A stretch of 64,000 nucleotides of DNA from Peptoniphilus lacydonensis. Its GTDB lineage: Bacteria > Bacillota > Clostridia > Tissierellales > Peptoniphilaceae. The translations under genes were made by a program, and so were the position numbers. Location of the stretch: positions 930,001 through 994,000 of the forward strand of contig NZ_FNWF01000003.1 of assembly GCF_900106515.1 (NCBI RefSeq), given 5' to 3'. The notes under the pieces were generated by a model, which was not told the origin of the DNA, made no database searches, and saw nothing but the letters and a program-made list of their open reading frames with translations. Position 1 is the first letter of the stretch. The number at the start of each line of letters is the position of its first letter. This document shows positions 63,073-64,000 of the stretch, piece by piece.

Positions 63073-64000
63073 TGTGTTTAAAAAGATATGGAATTTTTCA
63101 AAAGAAGAACAGGTATATATTAAGAAATCTATTCTCGCTGGATTTTTGCACGCAGTATTTAATGCCCTTGAGTTTGGTGCGATTTACTATATGCTAGTAA
63201 ATATATTTTCTAAAACTTTAGACTATAAGGCTATCTTTGTTTGTCTTGGAATATTAGTTATATCCCTTGTTGGAAAGATAATGACACAAAAATCATCACA
63301 AATGGCACAAACACACGCTGGATATTTTATGGCAGCTCACAAGAGAATAGAAATAGGAGAAAAGATAAAAAGAGTTCCTATGGGTTTCTTTTCAAGCTTT
63401 TCACTAGGAAGATTAACTACTATTGCTACATCTTCACTTTCCCAAGCAGAAATGTGGGTGCCTATGCTTTTGGTTCTTGTACTTGGTGGAGTTTTAAATA
63501 CTTTAGTCTTTGTCCTTGGAACTTTAATTTTTAATGTAAAGGTAGGACTTGTTGCAGTAGTGGGTGTAATAGTATTCTTTATAGTTACATCAATGATGGA
63601 GAAAAAATCATCAGCTAATGCAGACAAAATGACAGAAACACAAACAAGACTTACAAAAGAAGTATTAGCAACTTTACAAGGAATGCAGGTTATAAAATCC
63701 TATAATCTTGGTGGAGAAAATAACAGAGCTTTAAGAAAGTCTATAAAAGATACATCAAATATACTTTTAGATTTAGAAATATCTGTAGCACCTTACACAG
63801 TTATCCAAAGAATTGTAATGGGAATAACAACTGTAGCTATGGTCTATGTATCATTAAAATTAAATTTATCTGGTGAACTTCCACTTGCTGAAACAATTCT
63901 TATGATTATGGCATCCTTTATTATCTTTGAAGGCTTAATCGGGGCAGGATCAAACATGGCAATCCTAAGAGCTTGCGAAAATGCCATAGATTCTGTAGGT
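63065..64000 (+). CDS. ABC half-transporter, second of the pair, truncated by window end
   Basis: From the ATG at 63065 the frame is open to the window end (312 codons). It encodes most of an ABC type-1 membrane domain: MLNVFKKIWNFSKEEQ, then helices near 22-45, 55-75, 135-180 and 245-290. The ATPase domain lies beyond the window. It overlaps the previous gene by 8 bases and should be its heterodimer partner. Confidence 0.85.
   Translation, partial: MLNVFKKIWNFSKEEQVYIKKSILAGFLHAVFNALEFGAIYYMLVNIFSKTLDYKAIFVCLGILVISLVGKIMTQKSSQMAQTHAGYFMAAHKRIEIGEKIKRVPMGFFSSFSLGRLTTIATSSLSQAEMWVPMLLVLVLGGVLNTLVFVLGTLIFNVKVGLVAVVGVIVFFIVTSMMEKKSSANADKMTETQTRLTKEVLATLQGMQVIKSYNLGGENNRALRKSIKDTSNILLDLEISVAPYTVIQRIVMGITTVAMVYVSLKLNLSGELPLAETILMIMASFIIFEGLIGAGSNMAILRACENAIDSVG

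Noticed and set aside
1-64000. rRNA, tRNA or tmRNA genes, complete insertion sequences
   Set aside because: No cloverleaf with CCA-type end, rRNA core segment or transposase reading frame was recognised.

Overview
The window is about 30% G+C, and short, tightly packed operons with strong AGGAGG ribosome binding sites and frequent TTG/GTG starts fill it. Gene content (WalRK with YycH/YycI/WalJ, DnaD/DnaI-type primosome proteins, SLH protein, ClpPX-Lon-EngB run, no sporulation genes) points to a low-GC, host-associated anaerobic Firmicute. A member of the Tissierellia / Peptoniphilaceae (Peptoniphilus-like) is my best guess; this is inference from protein style, not a database match.

Layout. 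1-2.2 kb: end of an AraC-type regulator, an mgtE magnesium channel gene preceded by a leader peptide and attenuator, and a lipoprotein. 2.3-9.1 kb (minus strand): an Lrp regulator followed by walR-walK-yycH-yycI-walJ-surE, the cell-wall stress two-component operon. 9.3-15 kb: acetyltransferase, DnaD, DnaC/DnaI-like loader, aminotransferase, a small membrane protein, and a K+/H+ antiporter gene with a probable -1 frameshift close to its start. 15.0-16.0 kb is AT-rich with little coding. 16-19.5 kb: a minus-strand hypothetical, MBL hydrolase, dihydropteroate synthase, phosphate acetyltransferase.

19.6-31.1 kb: a complete type I-C CRISPR-Cas system (cas3, cas5c, cas8c, cas7c, cas4, cas1, cas2) and an array of 45 repeats. 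The most interesting object in the window lies in the 197-bp gap between cas3 and cas5c. On the minus strand there is a small RNA gene with an extended -10 promoter, a shortened repeat-like hairpin joined to the exact 10 nt TGGATTGAAA of the crRNA 5' handle, a short guide, and an intrinsic terminator. Its guide matches the cas5c promoter next to a TTC PAM at positions 1-5, 7-11 and 13-14; the only mismatches in the first 14 are at 6 and 12, the positions Cascade flips out. I infer a crRNA-like RNA that directs Cascade to repress its own operon.

31.2-40.5 kb: housekeeping genes (proS, PC4/YdbC-like protein, tig, clpP, clpX, lon, engB) and a secreted DUF1002-type protein. 40.5-47.5 kb: a GntR/FCD regulator divergent from a catabolic operon (diaminopropionate ammonia-lyase, M20 hydrolase, D-aminoacylase-type amidohydrolase, sodium:solute symporter), then a nitroreductase. 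47.6-50.1 kb: a strong promoter with a short structured transcript, an SLH-domain protein and an RlmD-type methyltransferase.

50.1-64 kb looks like acquired DNA: a gene remnant, an AAA ATPase plus intracellular subtilisin pair, a frameshifted small gene, a multi-pass membrane protein, a decayed mobilization module (MobC, broken relaxase, oriT-like inverted repeat), and a TetR/AraC-controlled ECF transporter (S, T and double-ATPase) joined to two ABC half-transporters; the second runs off the window end.
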